Shown piece after piece: positions 13,570 to 21,137 of a stretch of DNA of 23,678 nucleotides. The stretch is taken from positions 1 through 23,678 of the IMG/VR virus record IMGVR_UViG_3300021197_000659; one strand, written 5' to 3'. This stretch comes from a virus. Position 1 is the stretch's first letter, and each line of letters begins with the position of its first letter. A program made the position numbers and the translations under genes. Below the pieces are notes generated by a model. It saw nothing but the letters and a program-made list of their open reading frames with translations, was not told the DNA's origin and did not search any database.

Positions 13570-15132
13570 TTAAAACTCAAAAAATTCGTTTATTACTTCT
13601 TCTGTTGCACTCTCACCTTCACCAGCAAAACTAACATGTGTAATAAACTCTTTATAGTCTGTAAGCATTTGCCTAGGATTAGGATTAGCAGGGTCAAAAA
13701 AGTCCTCTGCAAACTTTTGAAACATCAATATGTTAGAAGGAACATACGGCGAGAGTTCGCCTGCCTTACTATTCTTCTTGGTCTTTCTCCAGCCTTTATA
13801 ATCAAAGTTCTCCCTGAAGCGTTCGACGTCTGCAAGTCTATTTGCTTCTTGTACTGCGTCAATGTGATTGAACACACTATGACCCATGTAGTAAAGGTAA
13901 GTCTGAGTGTCCCATGTTGTGCTGTCACGCTCTGCATATAACTGATTACCTTCCTTGTCTAGTTTAGGTTCACCATGCTTGTCTGTGAGAGGTTGTCCTT
14001 CACTGAACTTGAAGTTACCGTTCTTGTCTTGTGCTCCAGCATCCATTGTACAAAGGTCACCCATTGTAAGTCTACTCATTACAGGACTGTGTCCAAACGG
14101 TGCAGGTATTGTACTGCCTACAAGTGCTTGTTGATCGAATGCTCTGTCCATGAAGTAACCAAACTTACCTGGCTCAAAGAAGTTGTGTGCGTATGTTTGC
14201 CCGTATGCTGTATTAACAAATGGACTAGCCGCATCAAACGATAGTGTGATGTTAGGATTGTCATACTTTCTTAACTGTCTTTGTATTGCTGTTAAGAAAC
14301 ATGCCCATTGTAGTTTACCTGTACCTAAGAAGTGAATCCAGTCTTTGCCTTCGAGCAAACCATCTTCACGCAAGTCTAACAACCTGTTAAGTACACAATG
14401 CATGTCCTTCATGTTAATACCTGCAAACGCATAGCCTTCTAGTGTGCGATTAGCATCACCGTATGCCTCACCTATGAACTTAGGATCTGAGAAACTCTTA
14501 ACAGCATCATACCATTCTTTACTAGTTGCTTCATCTGTTCCACTCAACACGTTTAGGAACTTAGTTGCACCCGGTACTCTGTTCTGCACAAAGTAATGTA
14601 AGTTTAGTAGGCTGATGTCAAGAGTATCTGAGAATTCAGTTAGTCCTGTTTTACTGCTTAGTGGTTCAACTGCGGCAAAGGCTGGAATGTCTAATGTCAT
14701 ACTCCAGTCTGCTGTATGTTCTAACCAACGTAATATCTTCTCACAGATTGCTGTTCTGGCAGGATCGTTTGCGTCTTTGGCATTAGCCCAATCCATTTTC
14801 ATAACACCTGTAGCAATCTGGAAACCACCGGAGTCTCCAAGTAGCACTTTTACTGTGTTACGATCTCTGTCTTGTATCATTGGCTCGTCGGCGTGACTTT
14901 TGCTAATATCTAAATGAGCATGTCCCGCCGAGTATAGGCCGTATGGGTAATGAAAATAAGTGTCTTTGTCTTTGAGGAAATCTAAACCTTCGTTTCCATG
15001 TTCAAAGCCTGCTGGCACTCTGCTTTCGTTAGGTACTTTATTAACAATCTTATCTAGTTGTTTTGTATAGAAACTACTAATAGCCGGTAAGTATACCGCA
15101 TAGTCTTTCTGTGTTTTACCTAAGTCTTTCAT
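13570..15132 (-). CDS. DpdA/TGT-like DNA guanine transglycosylase
   Basis: The 520-residue protein carries the tRNA-guanine transglycosylase core. D100 is in LLGDSGGFQIATG, matching the DSGGFQ active-site motif. D148 is in TLDIP, FLGTGKLQW (about residues 268-276) takes the place of the glycine-rich segment, and D300 is in TLSFDAASPF, the position of the nucleophilic Asp. The CxCx2C...H zinc site of tRNA-acting TGTs is not seen. TGT paralogues of this kind in phages are called DpdA and exchange guanine in DNA for a 7-deazaguanine. The C-terminus (EEVINEFFEF) shares FFEF with the phage DNA polymerase. The gene follows the clamp gene, with AAGGG about 8 nt before the ATG. Confidence 0.82.
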   Translation of the reverse strand: MKDLGKTQKDYAVYLPAISSFYTKQLDKIVNKVPNESRVPAGFEHGNEGLDFLKDKDTYFHYPYGLYSAGHAHLDISKSHADEPMIQDRDRNTVKVLLGDSGGFQIATGVMKMDWANAKDANDPARTAICEKILRWLEHTADWSMTLDIPAFAAVEPLSSKTGLTEFSDTLDISLLNLHYFVQNRVPGATKFLNVLSGTDEATSKEWYDAVKSFSDPKFIGEAYGDANRTLEGYAFAGINMKDMHCVLNRLLDLREDGLLEGKDWIHFLGTGKLQWACFLTAIQRQLRKYDNPNITLSFDAASPFVNTAYGQTYAHNFFEPGKFGYFMDRAFDQQALVGSTIPAPFGHSPVMSRLTMGDLCTMDAGAQDKNGNFKFSEGQPLTDKHGEPKLDKEGNQLYAERDSTTWDTQTYLYYMGHSVFNHIDAVQEANRLADVERFRENFDYKGWRKTKKNSKAGELSPYVPSNILMFQKFAEDFFDPANPNPRQMLTDYKEFITHVSFAGEGESATEEVINEFFEF

Positions 15133-15135
15133 TCA

Positions 15136-15891
15136 TTATCCCTTTGCAGGTAACAAGTATGTGTATTCGCCTAAGCCACTTAGTACTTTAATCTGCATTA
15201 AGCCTGAGTCATTAATACTCATAACACAGTTTGCACTATCGCTAAGTCTTAGAATCTTCAACACAATGTCTAGTGGCCATTTCCAATCACGTTTAATCCC
15301 ACCATCAATGTTACCATTAATATGTACTTTAGCTCTGTCACTAACACCATCACCAATGTGAAATGTTAAGTCAGTGCCATCAGTTTTAGGTGAGAACGTT
15401 GCTTCATAAGCACCGAGGATACCATTAAAGTAACCTAAGTCCTTTAAGTTCTTTGCAGTAGGCACAATGTTTACTTCAAACTCAGCACCCTTAAATGTAA
15501 TGTCTTTCATTTGCTGATTAACAACATCTGCTAACATGAAACGATAGTTTGCATCGTTGCCGTCTGTGCTTTTAAATGCTACTTCAACTGGTACTGTTTC
15601 GCCATTGCGATCTTGTGTTTCAATTTGTACTGTGGCATCTTCTGCATCAAAGCCTGGATATTGCAAGTAACCTTGTAGTACACCCATTCTGCTTAGACCT
15701 AGTGTTGCATCTGCAAACTCTGGTACTGGGTTTACTGTTTTGCCTTTAAAGATTACAGTCTTCTCTGGATCAACAGTTTGTATTTCTGTTTTCTCCAAGT
15801 CACCTGTTACCTTTACCATTTCGAATATACCTAAGCCATGTGTATGCTTTAGTACATCCTTTAAAATATTTTTGATATGATTATCAGCCAT
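15136..15891 (-). CDS. Sliding clamp, gp45-like DNA polymerase processivity factor
   Basis: The 251-residue protein resembles marine myovirus versions of T4 gp45, the trimeric ring that tethers the polymerase to DNA. The N-terminal helix (IKNILKDVLKHTHGLGIFEM) leads into two similar beta-rich halves: VPEFADATLGLSRMGVLQGY near residue 57 matches the region of gp45 around FDVAIYDLNGFLGIL, and LGYFNGILGAYEATFSPKTD near residue 150 begins the second half. The C-terminus (SGLGEYTYLLPA) is beta-rich. The frame extends to 15933, but ATG 15891 with GGAGAA about 8 nt upstream is the start. It is the first gene after a consensus promoter, immediately before the DpdA-like gene. Confidence 0.75.
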   Translation of the reverse strand: MADNHIKNILKDVLKHTHGLGIFEMVKVTGDLEKTEIQTVDPEKTVIFKGKTVNPVPEFADATLGLSRMGVLQGYLQYPGFDAEDATVQIETQDRNGETVPVEVAFKSTDGNDANYRFMLADVVNQQMKDITFKGAEFEVNIVPTAKNLKDLGYFNGILGAYEATFSPKTDGTDLTFHIGDGVSDRAKVHINGNIDGGIKRDWKWPLDIVLKILRLSDSANCVMSINDSGLMQIKVLSGLGEYTYLLPAKG

Positions 15892-15924
15892 CTCTATTCT
15901 CCGTGTTGAGTATTGTAGTGTGTA

Positions 15925-15953
15925 ATTATACACTTGTTATTTAGGTAAGTCAA
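15925..15953 (-). promoter_or_regulatory. Sigma70 promoter for the clamp/DpdA-like unit
   Basis: On the minus strand there is TTGACT (15953-15948), a 17-nt spacer and TATAAT (15930-15925). Transcription would begin near 15918, about 27 nt before the clamp ATG. The TGA stop (15952-15950) of the preceding membrane-protein gene lies inside the -35 box. Confidence 0.88.
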
Positions 15954-16213
15954 GTTTTTTTTGCCTCTTTTTTCAGTTGTTTTTTGTTAAAATATAGTCT
16001 AACATAAGTCTTTCTTGTTATAGCAACTGCTGAAAACATTACTGTTAGGTACACTGATGTCCAAAATATCTGCTGTGCTTCAGTGATCATGTTAGGTATA
16101 AATGTTCTGTTTGCAATCCACAGTAACAATATGTTAAGTGGAAAGTTTATTACAGTTGCTAATGCAGTGTCAGTAACTGCTTCTTTAAATGCTGCCTTCT
16201 TTTCCTTAGTCAA
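15950..16213 (-). CDS. Small two-helix membrane protein, 87 aa (DUF7220-like?)
   Basis: The TTG start at 16213-16211 overlaps the stop of the PLP-fold gene by 8 nt and has AGGAG 8 nt upstream; no ATG is available near the 5' end. The product has a basic N-terminus (TKEKKAAFKEAVTD), a hydrophobic helix (TALATVINFPLNILLLWIA), a second helix (TSVYLTVMFSAVAI) and a lysine-rich tail. The INFPLN pattern is reminiscent of small phage membrane proteins annotated DUF7220, which I state only from memory. The function is unknown. Its stop lies inside the -35 box of the clamp promoter. Confidence 0.72.
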   Translation of the reverse strand: MTKEKKAAFKEAVTDTALATVINFPLNILLLWIANRTFIPNMITEAQQIFWTSVYLTVMFSAVAITRKTYVRLYFNKKQLKKEAKKT

Positions 16214-16997
16214 GTTCCAGTCTCCTTGTAATACACACTCTGTTCACAGGACCACGTTTGAAATCATTGTACTTATCGGTATAATCCAAACCAAATATAA
16301 CGGTTGGACTTGGTTCCAAGTCTAGTTCTTCACATATCTTATTCTGAGACTGTATATATTTTCTGGGCAGATCGTCGGGCCCTATGTTGTTAATAATATT
16401 GTAATGGTATTCAGCACTTGCGATCAAGGGATACTGCCATTCGTTGTAGATTGTACACGGAAACTTATCCTTTGTGTACAATAGTCCTACTCTGGTTAAA
16501 CCTGTACCAAATGTTTTGCTTAGTGAAAAGCATACACTGTGTACATTTTTATATTTCTTAAAGTTGAAGTCTATGTTAGAACAAATACCAAAGAACGCAC
16601 AATCAATAAAGATTGGAATGTTTAGTTTATCTGCTTGTTCTATCTTCTCATGCGAACACTTACCGTCAGCACTAAATGGATGACTTATAACTATACAGTC
16701 TGCTTCACTTAGGTTATGTGTTGCTCTATCATCTACGCATAACTTGTGATAACCATACTCGCCTTCGTATATTCCTATCTTGTTATACATGCCATACAAT
16801 TGATTGAAAGCATCTGTGATACCACTAACAATGTTAGGGTTACGTTTGTTAGGCAAGCCTGCTACTTCTTGTGTACTAGAATGTACCCACAAATGAAACT
16901 TCTTAGTAAAGTCCTCAAACGGTATTATCTTGTCTACAGGATTACCATAGCCTATTGCTCTTGCCGCTGTTAGTAATGTGTTATCTACGTTAGGCAT
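16206..16997 (-). CDS. Short PLP-dependent aminotransferase-fold protein
   Basis: The core of a fold-type I PLP enzyme is visible: ADCIVISHPFSADGK (about 99-113) leads to the PLP ring-binding Asp in IPIFIDCAFFGI (D132), then the Schiff-base lysine in VCFSLSKTFGTGLTRVG (K161) with R169 for the phosphate. This is the aspartate aminotransferase pattern. At 263 residues it lacks much of the C-terminal small domain of the usual 380-420-residue enzymes. Its start overlaps the polymerase stop as TAATG. The substrate is unknown. A sugar or amino-acid aminotransferase role or modification of a base side chain are possible, but none is supported directly. Confidence 0.75.
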   Translation of the reverse strand: MPNVDNTLLTAARAIGYGNPVDKIIPFEDFTKKFHLWVHSSTQEVAGLPNKRNPNIVSGITDAFNQLYGMYNKIGIYEGEYGYHKLCVDDRATHNLSEADCIVISHPFSADGKCSHEKIEQADKLNIPIFIDCAFFGICSNIDFNFKKYKNVHSVCFSLSKTFGTGLTRVGLLYTKDKFPCTIYNEWQYPLIASAEYHYNIINNIGPDDLPRKYIQSQNKICEELDLEPSPTVIFGLDYTDKYNDFKRGPVNRVCITRRLELD

Positions 16998-19693
16998 TAG
17001 AATTCAAAAAACTGTTGCATAGTTTCTGTTTCATGTATGCGATCTAAGTCAAAGCCCATTGCACCAATAACGTTTGTTACTTTCTTATCAAGGACTGCTG
17101 TTTCCATTGCATCCTCATCAAATGGTAACTCTTTAAACCAATCAGGCAAATGCATTTCATCTGTTGGATATGCTATGCTGTCATATCCCATTGCATTGCT
17201 CTTAAGCCTACACACAATAACTTTCATACCATCTGTAATAGTCATGCTGTAGTTGTCGCCTTGTGCTTGTTTAAAGTTATTCCAATTGATACTTGCTCTA
17301 ACATGCCCAGGGATAGTTGCACCTTTCTTCTTACCATCTTCTTTAATAGCATCTAGTCTGTGTAGTCTATAATTGTCTGGTGCATTAACTCTAGCCTTCT
17401 CTGCCATCTTAGCAGTGTATGTGGTTAAGTTGTTTACACGTTTAGGCATACCTTTTTGCCAAGCAGGCAATCCTTTGAAGTATTTCTTATAGTCACGAAC
17501 TTTGTCAATAACATCAGACTCTTGCGAACCATTCAAGCAATCGCTTAGTATCTCTTCTAAGAAGTCTTGTATGAACTCAGGCGTATCACTACGCTTCAAG
17601 TCCAAGCCCATTACTTTTAGTTTGCCACCCTCTGGTTGCCAGCCTTCTAAATCTAACACTTGAATAGCATAACGCTTCTTAGTGATGAACAATCCTGAAC
17701 GACCAACTACTTCACGTCCCGCCTTCATCACAGCACCTGAGGCTAGTGGAACATTAAATGTATCCTTTAGCCATTGTGGGAATGTATCACTAACTGTGTC
17801 TGAGATATGATCATACAACTTAATTGCACTTTCCATATCTAAGCCTTGCCCTTCAGGTAAAGCCGGAACAGCACTAAAGTACACAGAGTCAGTGTCACCG
17901 TATATCATACAGTCTCCTGTGTGATCATACTCGCCTGTAAGCATACGATTAGTTTCAGCACCCATGTGCTTAGTGATAGCACGACCAGTAAGTGTAGTAC
18001 TCTGTCCTATGCGTTTGTCAAAGAACCTACAATGTGGATTAAGTATCGCACCATACAAACTGTTCAAGTTAATCTTCTTAACTAACTGTCGCTTGTCATA
18101 GAACGCCTTCTCAGCATCTGTGGTTGCTTCTTTCTTCTTGCCTTGCAACACTTGTCGCTCACTGTACCAACGCTCTAGTAGTCCTGGTACAATACCTTGG
18201 AAGTCTGTTCTAAAGATAGTACCGTTAGCACTAATGTTCCAAGGTTGTCCGCTGTTGAACACTAAGTTGTATACATCAGCACCAGTGACTTCTACTGTGT
18301 CGCCACCTATCATATCTAACTCTAGTGGGCGATTAGTATCCTTAGCCATAACCATTTCAAATTCATTACTACCAAACTTACCTAGCCATGCATCAGCAAA
18401 TGACTTCTTCTCTAGTCTAACTTTGTTATCAATCTCTTCATCAGTGTATGTGGGTTTGAGCTGTGCAACAATAGTCTCTGGAGCCATGTTTAATGCTCTA
18501 AACACACTAGGATATAGACTGTTCAAGTCCATGCTACCTACCCATTCGTGATAACCTTTCTTAGGGAACGCAACATAAGCACCTGCGGCCTGTGTGTTCT
18601 CTTCTCGGTTCTTAATACGATCAGGAACAATGTATCCTCGTCTGTGCGACTCATTGATAATTGCTTGTTCCGTTGTAGCCACAGCACCCATTGTTACTGG
18701 AAGTAATACAGTATTGTCATGTGCAATAGTGTTAGCCAAGTCAATGAACTGTAGTTTCTTGTCTAGTTTGTCCAGCAACATTGTATCTTGTATGTTATAT
18801 TCTAAGAACTTTTCAAAGTCATGATTGTAAAGTTTATCTAGTGAACCTTCGTATGCTACTTTCTTTTCGCCTACTTCCATCTCACCAATATAGTCTAGTC
18901 TGTAACTGTGTCGTTCTTCATAGTTATACTTTCTATACAGTTGCATATAGTCTAAGTGTACACGCCCTATAAGGTCGTATGTAGTACGTTCAGCACCAAA
19001 CGCTTCATAAGTCTTTCTCATTGGTGTTTTATCAAACAAGCATAACTTACGAGTCTCTGCCTTGCCTAGTGTACGCACAATACGATTGTATGTGTAAGGA
19101 ATATCATAACCCTCACTGTTCCAACCACTTAGTATGTCTGCATCTTCAATTACTTCTAAGAACGTTTTAAGTAGTTCGCCTTCTGTGCGAAACAATATTA
19201 CTTCCGGCATCTTACTTGCTATGCTTTGTGCTTGACCCCAACTAAGTGTCTTGGGTGGTACTGCTAAACATACCATGGCATCCATCCACTGTAAGTATAC
19301 AGCAATAGATGTAATAGGAGTAAACGAGTCGTCCGGTGAACTGTATCCTCTGAGTGGGTCGAAGTCGACCTCAATATCAAAGAATGCTGTGTGTAGTTTA
19401 GGTGGCTCTGCATTAGTGTAATGCTTTGCTAGTGTTTTGTTAAGAGGCTTAATGTCGCTTTCAAAAGTAACATTGTGCGTATTCATTGCAATGTTCTTCT
19501 TAAAGTCTTTGTCATTGTTACAGCGAACTTCTGAAACTGCTTGTCCGTATATGCTTTGCTGTTTGCCCTTTGGATCAAGTACATAGAAGTTGTACTCAGG
19601 CTTTAGTTGTTGAATAATTCTTTTACCATCTACACGCTCAACTACATGTATAATATCTTTGCTCTTCTCAAAGAAGGCGTCAACGTAACTCAT
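16997..19693 (-). CDS. DNA polymerase, family B (T4 gp43-like)
   Basis: This is the replicative DNA polymerase with a 3'-5' exonuclease. Exonuclease motifs are FDIEVD (D106, E108), GWNSEGYDIPY (D197) and YNIQDT (D303). Polymerase motifs are MDLNSLYPS (A, about 388-396), KKINLNSLYGA (B, about 539-549) and YGDTDSVY (C, D600 and D602). From the ATG at 19693 (GGAG about 9 nt upstream; the frame extends to a TTG at 19708) the product is 898 residues. It ends in TMQQFFEF, the position of the T4 gp43 clamp-binding peptide. No intein, split or inserted nuclease is seen. Confidence 0.97.
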   Translation of the reverse strand: MSYVDAFFEKSKDIIHVVERVDGKRIIQQLKPEYNFYVLDPKGKQQSIYGQAVSEVRCNNDKDFKKNIAMNTHNVTFESDIKPLNKTLAKHYTNAEPPKLHTAFFDIEVDFDPLRGYSSPDDSFTPITSIAVYLQWMDAMVCLAVPPKTLSWGQAQSIASKMPEVILFRTEGELLKTFLEVIEDADILSGWNSEGYDIPYTYNRIVRTLGKAETRKLCLFDKTPMRKTYEAFGAERTTYDLIGRVHLDYMQLYRKYNYEERHSYRLDYIGEMEVGEKKVAYEGSLDKLYNHDFEKFLEYNIQDTMLLDKLDKKLQFIDLANTIAHDNTVLLPVTMGAVATTEQAIINESHRRGYIVPDRIKNREENTQAAGAYVAFPKKGYHEWVGSMDLNSLYPSVFRALNMAPETIVAQLKPTYTDEEIDNKVRLEKKSFADAWLGKFGSNEFEMVMAKDTNRPLELDMIGGDTVEVTGADVYNLVFNSGQPWNISANGTIFRTDFQGIVPGLLERWYSERQVLQGKKKEATTDAEKAFYDKRQLVKKINLNSLYGAILNPHCRFFDKRIGQSTTLTGRAITKHMGAETNRMLTGEYDHTGDCMIYGDTDSVYFSAVPALPEGQGLDMESAIKLYDHISDTVSDTFPQWLKDTFNVPLASGAVMKAGREVVGRSGLFITKKRYAIQVLDLEGWQPEGGKLKVMGLDLKRSDTPEFIQDFLEEILSDCLNGSQESDVIDKVRDYKKYFKGLPAWQKGMPKRVNNLTTYTAKMAEKARVNAPDNYRLHRLDAIKEDGKKKGATIPGHVRASINWNNFKQAQGDNYSMTITDGMKVIVCRLKSNAMGYDSIAYPTDEMHLPDWFKELPFDEDAMETAVLDKKVTNVIGAMGFDLDRIHETETMQQFFEF

Positions 19694-19791
19694 TCTGTTT
19701 TTCTCCAAGCAACACTTTCGGCTGTCGCAATACCACTACTAATATATATGTCTTTAGGTGTCTTAAGACACGAAATTCTGGCTATTTCCAA
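19690..19791 (-). CDS. Possible 33-aa protein with TTG start
   Basis: A frame from TTG 19791-19789 to TGA 19692-19690 exactly bridges the oxygenase and polymerase genes. The TTG overlaps the oxygenase end and the TGA overlaps the polymerase ATG as ATGA. The product begins MEIARISCLKTPKDIYISSG and ends SVAWRKTE. No strong ribosome-binding site is seen and no ATG exists, so it is a moderate call based on packing in an otherwise gap-free run. The function is unknown. Confidence 0.42.
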   Translation of the reverse strand: MEIARISCLKTPKDIYISSGIATAESVAWRKTE

Positions 19792-20324
19792 TTCGGTCCG
19801 TAATTCCAAGCAACTACAGATATCCTTGTCCCGGTAGCCACAGGGTTTACTTTATGTCTCCAAAGCGAAGGAAAGATAATATATTCACCTTTGTCTAACT
19901 GTTGAGTACCTTCGTCAAACTCTAGTTCGCCCCCAGTGTAATTATCGTTAAGCATTAACGACATTGACAGTTTTATTTGTTCGCCTACGCTTTGGTCGTA
20001 TAACGACTTTCCATAAAAATCATTGTGCCAGTCAACATACCCTGCACTTGCTTCTGTGTACTCCATTATGTATATTTCTATATTGTCGTTTAAGTCAAAC
20101 TCATAATGTAGTTCATTATGTTGCATCATTAACGTTTGTATAGTACTACGAATAATTGGATCGTCAGCAACAGATATATCTTTAGCACGTCTGAACTTTC
20201 GACTGTACATAGTTACGGAATCACGTTTCAACTCGTTTTGTTCCTTAGCCTCATTGTACCTAGCGATACAGTGATCAAGAAACATAGAGGAGACGGAGCC
20301 CGTAACTTTGTCGCCTAGTGCCAT
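19782..20324 (-). CDS. 2-oxoglutarate/Fe(II)-dependent dioxygenase (PKHD-type)
   Basis: The 180-residue protein has the full iron and cosubstrate set of the prolyl 4-hydroxylase-like superfamily: H100 and D102 in DWHNDF, H157 in WRHKVNPV, and R167 in GTRISVVAW for the 2-oxoglutarate carboxylate. GGELEFDEGTQQLDKGEYIIFPS lies between them as in PKHD hydroxylases. The substrate is unknown. Such enzymes are frequent in marine T4-like phages and may hydroxylate protein, lipid or nucleobase. AAGG lies 7 nt before the ATG. It sits between the DsbA-like gene and DNA polymerase in the replication cluster. Confidence 0.9.
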   Translation of the reverse strand: MALGDKVTGSVSSMFLDHCIARYNEAKEQNELKRDSVTMYSRKFRRAKDISVADDPIIRSTIQTLMMQHNELHYEFDLNDNIEIYIMEYTEASAGYVDWHNDFYGKSLYDQSVGEQIKLSMSLMLNDNYTGGELEFDEGTQQLDKGEYIIFPSLWRHKVNPVATGTRISVVAWNYGPNWK

Positions 20325-20332
20325 ACTAAACC

Positions 20333-20596
20333 TTAAAGGGTTTTGCCAACAGTCTCTAAGATAGTTTCAAGTTCATCGAACTTGTCATATTCATCTTGGA
20401 AGCTGGCTTTGTGTGCAACTTTGATTGCTTTATTGATAATTGCTGGTTTAAGATCCATTTCCTCTGCAATTGCTTTTACAGTGTCTCTAAGACCTTCTCT
20501 GAGAGTTTCCATCTCGAAAGTAACTTGCATACCTTCGTCAATGAGACGTTTTAAACGTGCTTGTTCTTCTGTGTTAAATGTTCTATTAAATGCCAT
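20333..20596 (-). CDS. DsbA-like double-stranded DNA-binding protein
   Basis: The 87-residue product matches T4 DsbA in size and layout: an N-terminal basic helix (TEEQARLKRLIDEGM), a central segment (DTVKAIAEEMDLKPAIINKA) resembling the T4 helix pair around KDELGVDGKMFNRLL, and a C-terminal acidic helix (YDKFDELETILETVG) as in T4. T4 DsbA binds dsDNA and stimulates late transcription. The comparison is by eye from memory. AGAGG lies about 7 nt before the ATG, and a promoter lies in the end of the preceding gene. Confidence 0.72.
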   Translation of the reverse strand: MAFNRTFNTEEQARLKRLIDEGMQVTFEMETLREGLRDTVKAIAEEMDLKPAIINKAIKVAHKASFQDEYDKFDELETILETVGKTL

Positions 20597-20599
20597 GTG

Positions 20600-20824
20600 T
20601 TACCTCTTGTGTAATGTAGTGTTTATGTTGATCTCTAATGGGTTTATTATAGCATCATCTGTATCATTGTCAACCTGTATGTTGTTAATGTAGCGAGTGC
20701 CTATAAATGGGTCAAACGATATTTCTTCTAATATTGCCCTGTCGGTTATTTGCACACCATTTTCATCGTATGCTATAAAATTAACTCCACCTGGTACTTC
20801 TTGCTGAGTTACTGTGACCTTCAT
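20600..20824 (-). CDS. Small hypothetical protein, 74 aa
   Basis: A beta-rich soluble protein (MKVTVTQQEVPGGVNFIAYD at the N-terminus, then TDRAILEEISFDPFIGTRYI). No family is recognised. It directly abuts the upstream gene and its 3' end carries both the internal promoter at 20646-20673 and the ribosome-binding site (AGAGG) of the DsbA-like gene. Its last codons are therefore under double constraint. Confidence 0.65.
   Translation of the reverse strand: MKVTVTQQEVPGGVNFIAYDENGVQITDRAILEEISFDPFIGTRYINNIQVDNDTDDAIINPLEININTTLHKR
20646..20673 (-). promoter_or_regulatory. Internal sigma70 promoter for the DsbA-like/polymerase unit
   Basis: On the minus strand there is TTGACA (20673-20668), a 16-nt spacer and TATAAT (20651-20646) preceded by TGC, an extended -10. 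It lies inside the coding end of the 74-aa gene. The leader to the DsbA-like ATG would be about 45 nt. Confidence 0.78.
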
Positions 20825-21133
20825 CTATATTTCTATAGATGCTTCAAAGGTAAATGTTACCTCATCAAACTCTTGGAATAAGGCATATGATATATCGTTA
20901 CCCTCTTCCTCGTCGATCATTTCAGCAAGTACAATTTCGTAGATGTATAACATACCGTTATCATCTTCATCGTTGTAAGATATTACATCGACTCCAACTT
21001 CTTCTTTGCCTTCGTCGTATGCTATAATTAATTTTGTATCCACAACACTTTGCACAATGTCAAAGAAAAGCTCGACGTCTTCACCGTTAAGTTCTTGTCT
21101 ACAGACTATTCTTGCAAAATGCTTTGTGAACAT
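20825..21133 (-). CDS. Acidic hypothetical protein, 102 aa
   Basis: The frame extends to TTG 21169, inside the upstream gene, but ATG 21133 (product MFTKHFARIVCRQELN), 4 nt after the previous stop, is the more natural start, with an AAAGGTAA purine stretch upstream. The product is acidic with alternating strands (TKLIIAYDEGKEEVGVDVIS, then ISYALFQEFDEVTFTFEASI). No family or membrane segment is recognised. Confidence 0.65.
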   Translation of the reverse strand: MFTKHFARIVCRQELNGEDVELFFDIVQSVVDTKLIIAYDEGKEEVGVDVISYNDEDDNGMLYIYEIVLAEMIDEEEGNDISYALFQEFDEVTFTFEASIEI

Positions 21134-21137
21134 ACAA

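Noticed and set aside
18120-18551. Plus-strand open frame of 143 codons
   Set aside because: It is antisense to the DNA polymerase palm region, with shadow-type composition and no start signals.
21033-21057. TTGACA-like sequence on the minus strand inside the acidic 102-aa gene
   Set aside because: The -10 position reads GATACA, a weak match, and it lies in the middle of coding sequence with no gene starting just downstream.
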